In this document: piece by piece, positions 8,339 to 18,447 of the stretch | Layout: every line of letters starts with the position of its first letter | How positions within the stretch are numbered: position 1 is the stretch's first letter | Assembly (NCBI RefSeq): GCF_029603165.1 | Contig: NZ_JAQSVC010000003.1 | Location: 558,001-622,000 of the forward strand | Direction of reading: 5' to 3' | Origin: Galbibacter pacificus | GTDB lineage: Bacteria > Bacteroidota > Bacteroidia > Flavobacteriales > Flavobacteriaceae | DNA length: 64,000 bases | Notes under the pieces: model-generated | The model's input: the letters and a program-made list of their open reading frames with translations, nothing else | Told to the model about the DNA's origin: nothing | The model's database searches: none | Program-made: the position numbers and the translations under genes

Positions 8339-11300
8339 ATGACAATTTTTGTCTACTCGATAACCTTGATTACAGGAAATCGAAAGTTCTTATCCGTCAT
8401 GTTATTTGCCTTCTTTACATGGAATGCAATAGCACAAACCACTTATGATTTTTCTACCCCACCTATATTATCAAGTGAAGGAGGTACGTGGGATGATAAA
8501 GCTGTTTTTACTGTAAATGGCGTTGAATATTCTATTAGCAATGGTATTAATGGAGATCTGACTGCTCCAACTACCGGAGGGAAAAACAATTCAGCATGTT
8601 TAAGAAAACAAGGAGCAAGTACAGAAACCTTACTATTCAAACGGGTAGATAACCAACCATTCTATTTTTATGGCTTTTGGTTGAAGGGGGAGGGAATAAA
8701 TTCATACGATGGATCGGGAGGAATATCCCTTCCGCCATTTTATATAATCAACTATCATAAAGCCGGAGGTGGGACAGAAACCTATACCGACAATACCCCG
8801 ATGAGTTCTGGGACATATACTGTTTATCAGAATGAAATAACTCAGCATATTGAAGTAACCAGTATAAGCATCAACCTGCAGGCTAATAGTGATTTTTGGA
8901 TCGATGATATAAGCGTATCCTCCGACGATGATCTGCCACCGCTAATAGCTTCTACCTCTAAAGGCAATGTAGGGTGCAATGGAGATAATTCAGGGAGTGC
9001 TTCCGTAGTGGTAGTAAGCGGAGATCCACCCTATACTTATGCTTGGAGTCCTTCCGGGGGGACCGGAAGTCTTGCTACAGGGCTTTCTGCAGGAACATAC
9101 ACATGTACAATTACAGATAATAGTGATAGGTCCATAGTGAAAAACTTCACAATAACAGAACCTACGGCACTGAACAGTAGTATTACAAAAACCGATCCTA
9201 CTACGGAATTTGTCAATGACGGAACGGCAAGCGTTACAGCAACCGGAGGCGTATCCCCTTATAGCTATTATTGGTCTCCTTCCGGAGGAACTGCTCCTAC
9301 GGCTACCGGTCTTGCAGGGGGGACATATACCTGTACCATAACAGATAGTAACGATTGTACTACCATGGAGAATATAACGTTGATTACTCCCGATAACACC
9401 CCACCTTCCGGCTATTCGGTAACGCTGGACTTATTGGGCGAATTAGTCATTAATAGTTCCAATCAGTCCATGATCGAGTTTTCGGGCTCGGGGCTGGAGG
9501 TGGGCGCCACCTTGCACTATTCCTTTGAAAGTGACGCAGGGGGCAGTGTGGTATCAGGTACCCGTACGGTCACTTCCGCTAACCAGCAGTTTGATAACGG
9601 TGGTGCCGGGTTTGACCTCTCCGGCCTGGCCGATGGCCATATTACCTTGACGGCATACCTGAGCGATCCGGCAGGAAACCACGGGGCGGATGCCGTTGCT
9701 ACGGGCACCAAAGACGCTGGGGCCCCTTCCGGATATTCTGCGGCCTGGGACGATGCCCTGATAAACGCCACGGAAGCGGCAGCTACTTCGTTCACCATTT
9801 CCGGTGCGGAAGTGGGCTCGACGCTAAATTATGTCATTTCCTCCAGCGGGGACGGGAATACGGCGACTATCACGAGTAACAAATTGGTTGGTAGCTCAGA
9901 AGAAACCCTTACAGTGGACCTGAGCAGTTTGATGGACGGCCACTTGACGGTCACCGCTTCCCTTACCGATGACAGCGGGAATACGGGAAATGTTGTCACC
10001 GACAATTCGGCCGTCCTGGACCAGACCGCGCCAAATGGCTATAGTGTATCGATAGACCAGGACCCAATCGATAGATCCAATCAACCTGCCATAGGCTATA
10101 CCTTTGCAGGGGCCGAAGCGGGGGCCACCTATAATTATACGTTCTCCAGTGGCGGGGGCGGCACGGCCGTTACCGGAACCGGAGCCATCAGCACGGCTAC
10201 CGCCCAAATTACGGGGATTGACCTTTCCGGACTGGAAGATGGGACGGTCACCCTTTCCGTAACCTTGGAGGATCCTGCCGGGAATGTGGGCTCTCCGGTG
10301 ACGGATACCAGTACAAAGGACACCAATGAAGCCCCTTCGGCGAACAACCTTTCTATAGTTGGGCCGCTTACGGTAGGAGAGGCCTTGACGGCCGGCTACA
10401 CCTTCAGTGACCCCGACGGGGATACGGAAAGCGGGACGGCATATAAGTGGTACCGTGCCGATGATAGTTCTGGAAGCGGGAAAACGGCAATTGCAGGGGC
10501 GGTTTCCGGCCAATATGCGCTGCAAAACGAAGACAGGGGAAAATACATCAGCTTTGGGGTAACCCCCAATGACGGGATTGACCTGGGTACGACCGCAGAG
10601 AGCGCGCCGGAGGGCCCGGTAAAGGTGGACCAGGCCATTGCCTTCGGGGCCATTGCCCCCAAGACGTATGGAGCTGTACCGTTCGCCTTGGGCGAACTAC
10701 AGACAGACGAAGGTTTGACCGTCACGTATGTGGCAGACGACCCGTCGATAGTCGGCATCAGCGGCAATCAGGCCACCGTCCTCAAAGCGGGAACCACAGT
10801 AATTACCGCGGCCCAGAACGGAGACGAAACGACCAATGTTGCAGTATCGGTACACCGAACATTAACGGTGAACCCGGCAACCCTGACGGTAGCAGCAGAA
10901 GGCAAGTCCAAGGTTTACGGGGAAGCCGACCCAACGTTGACGGTAAGCTATTCGGGCTTTGTGAGCGATGATGATGAGGCGGACCTTGGCGGCAGCCTGA
11001 CGGTAGCCCGTGCCACAGGCGAAGATGCGGGGACTTATGCAATCACGGCCAGTGGTAAGACTTCAGTAAATTATACGATCAATTACACTACAGGTGAACT
11101 TGAGATCACGCCGGCCACTTTGACGGTCTCGGCCAATGCCGGTCAGATGAAGGTCTATGGGGCGCCCGACCCTGAGCTGGCCTATACAGTTGACGGCCTT
11201 GTAAACAACGATACCGAAAACGTCTTAACGGGGGCCCTGTCGAGGGCCCCGGGAGAAGGAGCGGGAAGCTATCCGATCGATCTGGGGGATTTAAGCGCAG

Positions 11301-12079
11301 GGGACAATTACGACATTGCCTTTGAAACTTCTGAATTCGTAATAGCCAAAGCCGCTCAGGAGATAACCTGGGACCAGGAATTGAACTTCAGCTGTGACAG
11401 CGGTCCTGAAATCGCCCTGACCGCAACGGCCAGTAGCGGACTGCCCGTTTCCTATACGGTACGGGACCCGTCCATTGCAGGGGTCATGGCGGGCGTTTTA
11501 CATAAAAAGCTGTCGGGGGGCACCTTGGCCATGGCACATCAACCGGGCGATGAGAACCATCTTCCGGCCACTTCTGTGGAAAAACAGGTGCTTGTAAGCC
11601 AGGCCGGCCTTATTCGCCAACATTGGGGGGATGTCCTGGTATTTGATAACAGCAGCGGGGACTTTGTGGGTTACCAGTGGTATAAGGACGGTGTGGCCGT
11701 CCCGGGTGCCACCGGGCAGTATTATCATGAGAACGGCCCTTTGGACGGCAGCTATCGCGTAACGGCAACCACGGAAGGCGGAGCGGTCATCACCTCTTGT
11801 TCGCTGGAACTGTCGGGAGAAGAATTCACTAAAAAAGTCAGCATCCTACCCAATCCCGTAGCGGCGAACGCAGCATTTGTCCTGGAGAGCGATTTTGAAG
11901 GGTCGCTACTAAACGGGGCCACCGTCAGTATCATCGACCTCAACGGAAGGGCCCTGCAAACGCTCCCGGCGACCGGTAACCGGACAAGGCTTGGCGCGCC
12001 CTCGCAATCGGGAATATATGTGGTATCGCTAAGCCTGCCCAATGGCGAGAGAAGGACAGTAAACCTTTTGGTAAGATAA
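8339..12079 (+). CDS. large secreted repeat protein with SprB-like, Ig-like and MBG repeats and a type IX secretion C-terminal domain
   Basis: 1246 aa. Signal peptide (cleavage near AIAQ), a unique domain to about residue 200, two SprB-like repeats (about 205-350, each with WSPSGGT and GTYTCTITD), three Ig-like repeats of about 100 aa (355-665, each opening with SGYS or NGYS and ending with a DPAGN- or DDSGN-like turn), a further beta domain (665-765), MBG-type repeats (about 770-1010, with SKVYGEADPTL and MKVYGAPDPEL), a variable region, and a C-terminal sorting domain (VSILPNPVAANA to NGERRTVNLLVR) typical of T9SS cargo. It is expected on the cell surface or in the medium, likely an adhesin. 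Base composition changes sharply near 9400: the 5' third is AT-richer than the rest. Confidence 0.88.
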   Translation: MTIFVYSITLITGNRKFLSVMLFAFFTWNAIAQTTYDFSTPPILSSEGGTWDDKAVFTVNGVEYSISNGINGDLTAPTTGGKNNSACLRKQGASTETLLFKRVDNQPFYFYGFWLKGEGINSYDGSGGISLPPFYIINYHKAGGGTETYTDNTPMSSGTYTVYQNEITQHIEVTSISINLQANSDFWIDDISVSSDDDLPPLIASTSKGNVGCNGDNSGSASVVVVSGDPPYTYAWSPSGGTGSLATGLSAGTYTCTITDNSDRSIVKNFTITEPTALNSSITKTDPTTEFVNDGTASVTATGGVSPYSYYWSPSGGTAPTATGLAGGTYTCTITDSNDCTTMENITLITPDNTPPSGYSVTLDLLGELVINSSNQSMIEFSGSGLEVGATLHYSFESDAGGSVVSGTRTVTSANQQFDNGGAGFDLSGLADGHITLTAYLSDPAGNHGADAVATGTKDAGAPSGYSAAWDDALINATEAAATSFTISGAEVGSTLNYVISSSGDGNTATITSNKLVGSSEETLTVDLSSLMDGHLTVTASLTDDSGNTGNVVTDNSAVLDQTAPNGYSVSIDQDPIDRSNQPAIGYTFAGAEAGATYNYTFSSGGGGTAVTGTGAISTATAQITGIDLSGLEDGTVTLSVTLEDPAGNVGSPVTDTSTKDTNEAPSANNLSIVGPLTVGEALTAGYTFSDPDGDTESGTAYKWYRADDSSGSGKTAIAGAVSGQYALQNEDRGKYISFGVTPNDGIDLGTTAESAPEGPVKVDQAIAFGAIAPKTYGAVPFALGELQTDEGLTVTYVADDPSIVGISGNQATVLKAGTTVITAAQNGDETTNVAVSVHRTLTVNPATLTVAAEGKSKVYGEADPTLTVSYSGFVSDDDEADLGGSLTVARATGEDAGTYAITASGKTSVNYTINYTTGELEITPATLTVSANAGQMKVYGAPDPELAYTVDGLVNNDTENVLTGALSRAPGEGAGSYPIDLGDLSAGDNYDIAFETSEFVIAKAAQEITWDQELNFSCDSGPEIALTATASSGLPVSYTVRDPSIAGVMAGVLHKKLSGGTLAMAHQPGDENHLPATSVEKQVLVSQAGLIRQHWGDVLVFDNSSGDFVGYQWYKDGVAVPGATGQYYHENGPLDGSYRVTATTEGGAVITSCSLELSGEEFTKKVSILPNPVAANAAFVLESDFEGSLLNGATVSIIDLNGRALQTLPATGNRTRLGAPSQSGIYVVSLSLPNGERRTVNLLVR

Positions 12080-12102
12080 AACAGCAAATCAATCAGCAAC
12101 CG

Positions 12103-13416
12103 ATGAAAATAAAAATATTAACAGGCCTGTCACTGATAGGGGTACTATTTGGACGGGCCCAGGAAATAACGTTCAAATTAAACGGGGGACTATCAGGGAT
12201 CTCTTATGAGAGCCCCGTGGGAAATGGATCTTTGGGTCTTGGAGGGGGTACCGGTCTTGGATATACCTATTTTTTAAACGGTCGTTGGGGCATCCAGACC
12301 GGGATCGAGGCACAATATAACGGTAACACCTTTGAGCTGGACGATGGCCGGCAGGTCACCTCCGATGAGATAGACGATCAGGGGTCCGCGTTTGAGTACA
12401 GGGCAAGCGCCGTAAGTTATAAAGAAGAACAGCACTTTTATTCCTTTGCCGTTCCGTTGCTGTTGCAGTACCGGGGGAGCGTCTCGTCAAAAACGGGATT
12501 TTATATAGGTCTTGGGGGAAAGGTATTGTTCCCGACCGGACAGAAAATAAAGGCCGGTGCGCAGACATTGTCCCTGAGCGGTTATTATCCCGATCTGGAC
12601 CTGGAGATAAACGACCTTCCGGTGCATGGGTTCGGTACTGTCAATGACTGGGAGGACGATACCAGTGTATCGCTAAGAACATCGGTGTTATTGAGCATGG
12701 AGGGCGGGCTTAGTTTCCGGTTAAGGAAGAACCTAAGGCTGTATACGGGAGTATATGCCGATTACGGCCTTACGGACCTACAAGGGAAAGGCCCATCGTC
12801 AAACTTGGTGAGTTATAGCGCCGGGGGCATTGAGGCAACCGCTGCCAATGGCGTGATGAGTACCGAAGGGACCGTAAAGAACAGCAATTACCTCTCCGCG
12901 GGGATCCAGGTGAAGTTGGGCTTTCAGCCCGGGAAGAGGGATGTTCCAGAACAAGGGGAAGAACGAATAGTCGTAAAAGAAACTGTGGAGGTGAAGGAGC
13001 AGGCACCGGTAGTTGTAAAGGAGCCTAAGGGAGGGGCAGCAAAGCGGCCCGTCTTTACCGGTACGGAAATCGCTTATATAGAGGGGCCATTGGTCTTCGG
13101 CAATATCGACCGGACGGACATACCCGAACCATTGACAGGACGGTTGGACACCATTGCCGATATGTTGAATAAAGAGGAGACCGCACAGCTCCGGATCACG
13201 GGCCATACGTGCAATGTGGGGAATGAATCTTTAAACAAAAGGATCGGGATGGAAAGGGCGGTGGCGGTGGCAACTTATCTAGAGGCACAAGGGGTGTCCA
13301 GGGACCGGATGGAACTGCTGTCGAAAGGGGAATCGGAACCTTTGCTGCCCAACACCTCTGCTGAAAACAGGGAAAAGAACAGGAGGGTTTCCATCGATGT
13401 GATTTCGGAAGAATAA
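12103..13416 (+). CDS. outer-membrane beta-barrel protein with C-terminal OmpA domain
   Basis: 437 aa with a signal peptide (VLFGRAQEI). Residues about 20-275 alternate like a beta-barrel and end with a porin-like strand (YLSAGIQVKLGFQPG); a charged linker rich in V, K, E and P follows; the last 110 or so residues are an OmpA-like peptidoglycan-binding domain (LRITGHTCNVGNESLNKRI, NREKNRRVSIDVI). It starts 23 bp after the big secreted protein and has the same GC-rich composition, so both are probably one transcript. The barrel may hold or display the neighbour, much as PorP/SprF-type proteins partner SprB-like adhesins; that role is inference. Confidence 0.88.
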   Translation: MKIKILTGLSLIGVLFGRAQEITFKLNGGLSGISYESPVGNGSLGLGGGTGLGYTYFLNGRWGIQTGIEAQYNGNTFELDDGRQVTSDEIDDQGSAFEYRASAVSYKEEQHFYSFAVPLLLQYRGSVSSKTGFYIGLGGKVLFPTGQKIKAGAQTLSLSGYYPDLDLEINDLPVHGFGTVNDWEDDTSVSLRTSVLLSMEGGLSFRLRKNLRLYTGVYADYGLTDLQGKGPSSNLVSYSAGGIEATAANGVMSTEGTVKNSNYLSAGIQVKLGFQPGKRDVPEQGEERIVVKETVEVKEQAPVVVKEPKGGAAKRPVFTGTEIAYIEGPLVFGNIDRTDIPEPLTGRLDTIADMLNKEETAQLRITGHTCNVGNESLNKRIGMERAVAVATYLEAQGVSRDRMELLSKGESEPLLPNTSAENREKNRRVSIDVISEE

Positions 13417-14018
13417 AAGGGACAGTGTCTTTTAAAAAGGCAATTAATGAAGCACCACAGTTCCCTCAGATGGTTTGCTATTAAAAATGGTTCCGGTGAT
13501 GGTAGATACAGTGTAGAACCGGTCATATATAACCCTCTTCTAATAGCCATAAGATCTTTGCTTTTGAGCAACTCACTAATCTTATCATTTTGGGCTCTTA
13601 TAATTGCTAAGCAACTGTAAAATTAAATGTCTGGATATAGGGGGCTTCCGCATACAATTCTATCATTATTCTAAAGTTCATTATGTAATTATTTTATAAG
13701 ATAATCGGAAATTGCCAGATTATGTGCTTTATTTATTACATCTTAATCCATGCATAAAGGGCCTGCATATATAGTTTTAATTCCCTCCCGTCCTATAAAC
13801 TTGACGTTTTTTTCCTCCGCCACCATTTTGAGTTCTTCACTTATCAACACTCCCTTATTGGTTTCTCATATGATTTGCAACGAATACCCCTTAAAAGGAC
13901 ATAAACTGCAGCAACGCATATGTTATCCTCAAATTACTGAACATCAGTAATTTGAATCGATATATACAGTAGCTTTCACATATCAAAAAACAGACGTAGA
14001 ATTTAAACAAGTTTTGTT
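13417..14018. other. 602-bp intergenic region before the Tra operon
   Basis: Only short, uncoded-looking frames are present. The composition drops back to AT-rich compared with the genes on either side. It must hold the promoter of the Tra operon starting at 14019, but I find no good TAnnTTTG element; the closest sequence near the operon is an A/T-rich stretch around 13990-14010. Confidence 0.4.
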
Positions 14019-14306
14019 ATGCGAAAATTACAATTATCTATAAGTGCATTTTTGGGAGCTTCAAAAATCCTCTTTGCACAGATTGGCGGCATCGAAGATT
14101 CGGTAGCCAATATCTCCGATACCATCCGGACAATTTTTCCCATGACTTTAGGGGTCATCTTTTTAGTGGGCTTCTTGTTCAATGCCGGACATTTCTTCGG
14201 GGAGAACGCCGACCTGAAGAGAGGGATTACCCGGGTATTGGTCTTTGTACTGATAGCCGGGGCCGTGGTCGGGATCTTTACCTATCTCATCGGAATCGTG
14301 GTCTGA
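14019..14306 (+). CDS. TraE-like (VirB2-type, DUF4134-like) small membrane protein
   Basis: 95 aa. Signal peptide, then two membrane spans (PMTLGVIFLVGFLFNAGHFF and VLVFVLIAGAVVGIFTYLIG) separated by a short charged loop (ENADLKRGITR). Size, topology and position first in a Tra operon match TraE, the pilin-like subunit of Bacteroidota conjugation systems. Sequence identity to the classic DUF4134 family looks weak, so the call rests mainly on context. The stop overlaps the next start by one base (TGATG). Confidence 0.65.
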   Translation: MRKLQLSISAFLGASKILFAQIGGIEDSVANISDTIRTIFPMTLGVIFLVGFLFNAGHFFGENADLKRGITRVLVFVLIAGAVVGIFTYLIGIVV

Positions 14307-14587
14307 TGAAACAGTTCGCCGTCTATAGAAATATCCGAAAGGGTGCTGTCATCATGGGGCTGTCCATCTCCCTGTTCGCCCTTATGATGGCTTCGGTCAT
14401 CGGGTCGCTCTTGGTCATTATATTTTCCTTTAAGCTTTGGATTATCATAAGCCTTTTTCTCTTTAATGGAGCGCTGTATGCAGGGCTGTTAAACAGTGCA
14501 TGCTTTTCATTCACGCTTCGGTCACGACTGCCCCGGACCATTTCCAATAAAAAATCAAACTTTTTAAACAATGAAGATCAATTTTAA
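14306..14587 (+). CDS. TraF-like (VirB3-type, DUF4133-like) membrane protein
   Basis: 93 aa, with an N-terminal YRNIRKGAVIMGLSISLFAL segment and two adjoining membrane spans, like VirB3/TraF proteins that dock the T4SS ATPase to the inner membrane. It sits between the VirB2-like and VirB4-like genes, the normal order, and its 3' end overlaps the ATPase start by 17 bp. Direct sequence similarity is limited; the position makes the call. Confidence 0.65.
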   Translation: MKQFAVYRNIRKGAVIMGLSISLFALMMASVIGSLLVIIFSFKLWIIISLFLFNGALYAGLLNSACFSFTLRSRLPRTISNKKSNFLNNEDQF

Positions 14588-16967
14588 CACATACCATCCC
14601 ATTCTGGACATACAGGGCCATACCGTCTTTGCCGCTAACGGCAATCTGGTACTGTGCTATAAAGCGTCACTTCCCGAGGTATATTCCCTATCGGAATCCG
14701 ATTTTGAAAAACTCCATGGGACCTGGTTCCAGGGATTAAAGGCCCTGCCTGTGGGAACGGTAATCCATAAACAGGAATGGTACCGAAAAAAGAACTACCA
14801 GGGAGCAGAACTCCCCCGAAAACATTTTTTACAAAAAGCCACCTTTCGTCATTTTAAAGACCGGGAATACCTATCCCATGAGAGTTATCTGTTTTTTACC
14901 TGTCCGATGCCCCTTAAAGCCGTCTCGGCCAATCCCTTTCGAAAACTTGGAAAGGGGTCCTACAGAAAAACCGATGAAAAAATCCGGGAGTTCACCCGGG
15001 CGGTTTCCGATGCCGTGGCCTATATCAATAACAGCCGACAGCTATACTTATCGCCCATGTCTTGTGAGCTTGTAAAAGAACTTACAAAGGGTTATTTCAA
15101 CGGGTTTCAAAGGGAGGTGGATACCGATGTGCTGTTGGGAGGGCAGGCAATTCAGGCCGGCGATCAGTATGTGGACGTACTGGCGGTCACCCATGAGGGC
15201 TGTTTTGGGGAAGGAGTACAGAGCAGTAAGGCAAACCCCAAGTATACCTCGGATACCTTTGAGTTTCATCAGGGTTTTATCGACGGGCTCGGACTGGATA
15301 TAAAAGCGGATCATATCATCAACCATATCCTGTATATCGATGACAGGCACCAATGGCGCAGGTTATTGGACAAGCGGGTGGAAGAACTGCGCAAAAGTGT
15401 TCGTTTCGGTTCCCGGAACAAAGTGACCCTTGACAAGGTCGGGCAGGTTCTGGAAAGGCTCAATACCGATGAAAGTGCCCGGATTGTTCGCGGGCACCTG
15501 AACGTTCTTTTTTGGAGCCCGGAAGCCGGGTGGCTCAATAACATTTCTTCAAAAGTAAAGGCCGTTTTTAAGGAACTGGATATCATGCCCTATGCCCCTA
15601 AGGGCGAAGACCGGAAAAGCTATTTTCTGAATTCATTTTTTACCCACAGTTCCAATTTCTCAAATGCCGACCTGTATGTGACGGACTTAAAGCACGCCCT
15701 TTGCCTATGGGTCAATACCACCAATTACCGGTCCGATAAGAAAGGGATTGTTTTTAATGACCGGCAGTTTAACATCCCGGTAAAAAAAGATGTCTGGGAC
15801 AGGGATAAAAAACGTATCAAGGCACGCAACTTTGCCATCTTTGCCCCCACCGGGGAAGGAAAATCCTTTTTGGCCAATCACATCCTCCGGCAATATTTTG
15901 AGGACGGTGTCCGATTGGTCATCATTGACTTGGGCGGTTCCTATACGAAGTTTGCCAAACTCTATCCCGATGACCACCTCCTGTTGCGCTACCAAGAAGG
16001 GAAAAGCCTCGGCATCAATCCTTTTTACCTGGCCTCGGAGAGCGACCTGACCCCGGAGCGCCTGGAGAACCTAATGGTCTTTCTTTCCGAGCTGATGGCC
16101 GGTGACGCACCTTTTTCCAAGGGTAAAGAAGTCGCTTTAAAAAAAGTGCTGCTGTATTACTACAGAAAGGTGCGTAAGGGGCATTCCCTGAATTCCCTGT
16201 ACGGATTTGTGAGGGCAAGAAAAGAAAGCATTTTAAAAGCGCTGGCTATCAGGGAAACCGACTTTAGCCCCTATGCCTTTTTGCACATCCTCTCGGAATA
16301 TGTAAAGGGAGGGCTGTACGGTTTTCTCTTTGGTATGGAAGAAGACCGGAGTTTCCGGCTGGAGGACAAACGGCTCATCGTTTTTGAACTGGACGAGATC
16401 CGGGACAACAAGGAGGTGCTCTCGGTGATGCTCAAACTCATAAAGACCGCGGTGCAGCGTACCATTTGGCGGAACCGGTCCGAACGGGGCATCATCCTCT
16501 TCGATGAATTTGCCAAGCAATTGAAGTTCAAAAACGTATTGGAGAGCGTGGAGTTTTATTACCAGGCCATCCGGAAGCAGAACGGTGCCATCGGGATCAT
16601 CCTGCAATCCATCAACCAACTGCCACAGAACAGTGCCTCGGCCAGTATTTTGGAGAATACGCAGGTAATCTACAGCCTGCGCAATGAAAAGGGGTATGAC
16701 GCACTGGTACAACGGCTCCAGCTCTCCGGTCATGACCATGATCAACTCGCCTCGCTCCGGAACAACTTTACGGGAGCACGGACATACACCGAGGTCTTTA
16801 TCAAAATTGGCAAACAGGGCAATGTATTCCGATTGGAAGTACCCCCGGAGGTCTACGCCGCCTATCTGACCGACGGGAAAGAAAACGAGCACATCCTGCA
16901 ATTGTATAAGCGGTCGGGTTGTATGGAAAAGGCCATCCGGGTATTTGTAAAACAACAACAAACATGA
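14571..16967 (+). CDS. traG: TraG-type conjugation ATPase (VirB4 family)
   Basis: 798 aa, the usual length for Bacteroidota TraG. The N-terminal half is the VirB4 domain (FAANGNLVLCYKASLPEVYS at the start); the C-terminal half is a P-loop motor with Walker A APTGEGKS (residues 425-432), Walker B IILFDEFAK (Asp645, Glu646) and a downstream QSINQLPQN segment typical of the family. It powers assembly and transport at the inner membrane. It is the best-conserved member of the cluster and anchors the identification of its small neighbours. Note that this TraG is a VirB4; no VirD4 coupling ATPase occurs in the window. Confidence 0.92.
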   Translation: MKINFNTYHPILDIQGHTVFAANGNLVLCYKASLPEVYSLSESDFEKLHGTWFQGLKALPVGTVIHKQEWYRKKNYQGAELPRKHFLQKATFRHFKDREYLSHESYLFFTCPMPLKAVSANPFRKLGKGSYRKTDEKIREFTRAVSDAVAYINNSRQLYLSPMSCELVKELTKGYFNGFQREVDTDVLLGGQAIQAGDQYVDVLAVTHEGCFGEGVQSSKANPKYTSDTFEFHQGFIDGLGLDIKADHIINHILYIDDRHQWRRLLDKRVEELRKSVRFGSRNKVTLDKVGQVLERLNTDESARIVRGHLNVLFWSPEAGWLNNISSKVKAVFKELDIMPYAPKGEDRKSYFLNSFFTHSSNFSNADLYVTDLKHALCLWVNTTNYRSDKKGIVFNDRQFNIPVKKDVWDRDKKRIKARNFAIFAPTGEGKSFLANHILRQYFEDGVRLVIIDLGGSYTKFAKLYPDDHLLLRYQEGKSLGINPFYLASESDLTPERLENLMVFLSELMAGDAPFSKGKEVALKKVLLYYYRKVRKGHSLNSLYGFVRARKESILKALAIRETDFSPYAFLHILSEYVKGGLYGFLFGMEEDRSFRLEDKRLIVFELDEIRDNKEVLSVMLKLIKTAVQRTIWRNRSERGIILFDEFAKQLKFKNVLESVEFYYQAIRKQNGAIGIILQSINQLPQNSASASILENTQVIYSLRNEKGYDALVQRLQLSGHDHDQLASLRNNFTGARTYTEVFIKIGKQGNVFRLEVPPEVYAAYLTDGKENEHILQLYKRSGCMEKAIRVFVKQQQT

Positions 16968-16971
16968 GACT

Positions 16972-17568
16972 ATGAAAAGAATTATAAAGAAAGAAAGTCG
17001 TCTAAATTTAATGTTATTATGCATAACTGTTCTATGCCTGTCCGGCGGCGCTACCGCCCAGGGGATGCCGGTGTATGACAACACCAACTTTATCAGCCTG
17101 GCCAAACAGCTTATCGAATCCGGAAAGCAGACCTCCCAGATGATCCGGACCGTGGAATTTTTAAAACAGCAAAAGGAAAACCTGGTAAAGGTCAATTCGG
17201 TGATACGGCAACTCCGGGCGCTCAAGGAACTGACGGCAAACAACCAGCGCCTTTTTGAAATGGTACGGTCCGACCTGCAAGAGGTCTTGCGCTCCCCTTA
17301 TATCAAAGCGGATGAAACAGGGCGGATATCGGATTCCTTTGATGCCATCATGGTAAACGCCGTGGAAAGCCTGGAATATGTAGAGCAGCTCTTATCCAAT
17401 AATCTGTTGAAGATGACCGATGCGGACCGGGTACGGCTCTTGACGGAAAAAGAACAACGGTCCAAGGAGATGGTGGCCGAGATTGAAAACAAGCTGCGCA
17501 GGTATCATGAGATTATTTCATTTCGGAAGATGCAGGCCATTATCAACGGCAGGAAAACAGATTACTAA
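16972..17568 (+). CDS. TraI-like periplasmic coiled-coil protein (DUF4141/VirB5-type)
   Basis: 198 aa with a signal peptide (LSGGATAQG) followed by long amphipathic helices (QLIESGKQTSQMIRTVEFLK, RVRLLTEKEQRSKEMVAEIE). This matches the helical TrbJ/VirB5-like proteins called TraI in Bacteroides conjugative elements, found directly after traG. It starts 5 bp after the ATPase stop and lies 4 bp before the next gene. It likely sits in the periplasm and contributes to the tip or the stalk. Confidence 0.7.
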   Translation: MKRIIKKESRLNLMLLCITVLCLSGGATAQGMPVYDNTNFISLAKQLIESGKQTSQMIRTVEFLKQQKENLVKVNSVIRQLRALKELTANNQRLFEMVRSDLQEVLRSPYIKADETGRISDSFDAIMVNAVESLEYVEQLLSNNLLKMTDADRVRLLTEKEQRSKEMVAEIENKLRRYHEIISFRKMQAIINGRKTDY

Positions 17569-17571
17569 AAC

Positions 17572-18414
17572 ATGCAGGGGATGCTTTTATATATCGGACT
17601 GGAATATGTGGACGCTGTTTTCCAGGCAATCAAAAATAGCGACTTCTCCCGCTATACCATTACCGGGGTCAAATCCCTGGCAGTGCTTTTGTTCTTGGTC
17701 AATATCCTAAAGAAATACCATGAAGGCGCGGTAGCACGCGACGGATATACCTGGGGACTGTCCCCGGGGGAACTGGTCAAAAACTTTGCCGTGGTGCTAC
17801 TGGTTATCTTCTCGACCCGGATACTCGGCTTTTTTGATGCAGTTCTAGTAGCGGTAGAAAGCAGTTACAGGGATACGGCCCCAGCGCTCCTTCCCTTGCA
17901 GTTACAGGATGTGGAGATCGAGCGGGAAGTGGGCGCCGTGGAAGCCGCCAAAAAGGCATTGGCCCTGCTGTATGAATCCCTGGTGACCCCGCTCTATGGC
18001 ATGAAGCTCCTGGCCTTTATCCTAGCCGTTTTCTTGTGGTTGATGGACCTGTTTATCTATCCGCTGTTTTTGACAGAGCGCTATTTTCTTTTGGGGATCA
18101 TGCAGGCTTTCTTTCCACTGGTCATCAGTTTGGCGGTTTTTGAAAAATTCCGGGGGCTCGCCTATAATTATTTTAAGCTCTATACCGGCGTGTACATGCT
18201 GGTACCGGCCTTTTTCCTAGTCAATGTCTTTGTCAACAACCTCTATCGGGAAATCAGCGGGAATTTCTGGAATGATCTTTTTGGAACTGACTGGGGGTCT
18301 GAATTTTTTGCGCCGCTGATCGAACTGGCCACTGTGGGCTTTATCGTGCTCATCAAATTTAAACTGTACAAGAGGGCGACCTCCTTTGTCTTTAGACTGT
18401 TTACAGGAAACTAA
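17572..18414 (+). CDS. TraJ-like polytopic membrane protein (VirB6-type)
   Basis: 280 aa with at least five hydrophobic segments, including AVLLFLVNIL, LAFILAVFLWLMDLFIYPLF and MLVPAFFLVNVFV. Size is a little below the usual TraJ (about 300-380 aa). Position after the TraI-like gene and before the VirB8-like gene is the standard order. It would form part of the inner-membrane channel. Confidence 0.7.
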   Translation: MQGMLLYIGLEYVDAVFQAIKNSDFSRYTITGVKSLAVLLFLVNILKKYHEGAVARDGYTWGLSPGELVKNFAVVLLVIFSTRILGFFDAVLVAVESSYRDTAPALLPLQLQDVEIEREVGAVEAAKKALALLYESLVTPLYGMKLLAFILAVFLWLMDLFIYPLFLTERYFLLGIMQAFFPLVISLAVFEKFRGLAYNYFKLYTGVYMLVPAFFLVNVFVNNLYREISGNFWNDLFGTDWGSEFFAPLIELATVGFIVLIKFKLYKRATSFVFRLFTGN

Positions 18415-18447
18415 GTAACAAACCATACAAATTACAAGACTTCTCAG

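Noticed and set aside
13750-13950. 66-codon frame before the Tra operon
   Set aside because: No family pattern and no start context; composition is like the surrounding non-coding sequence.
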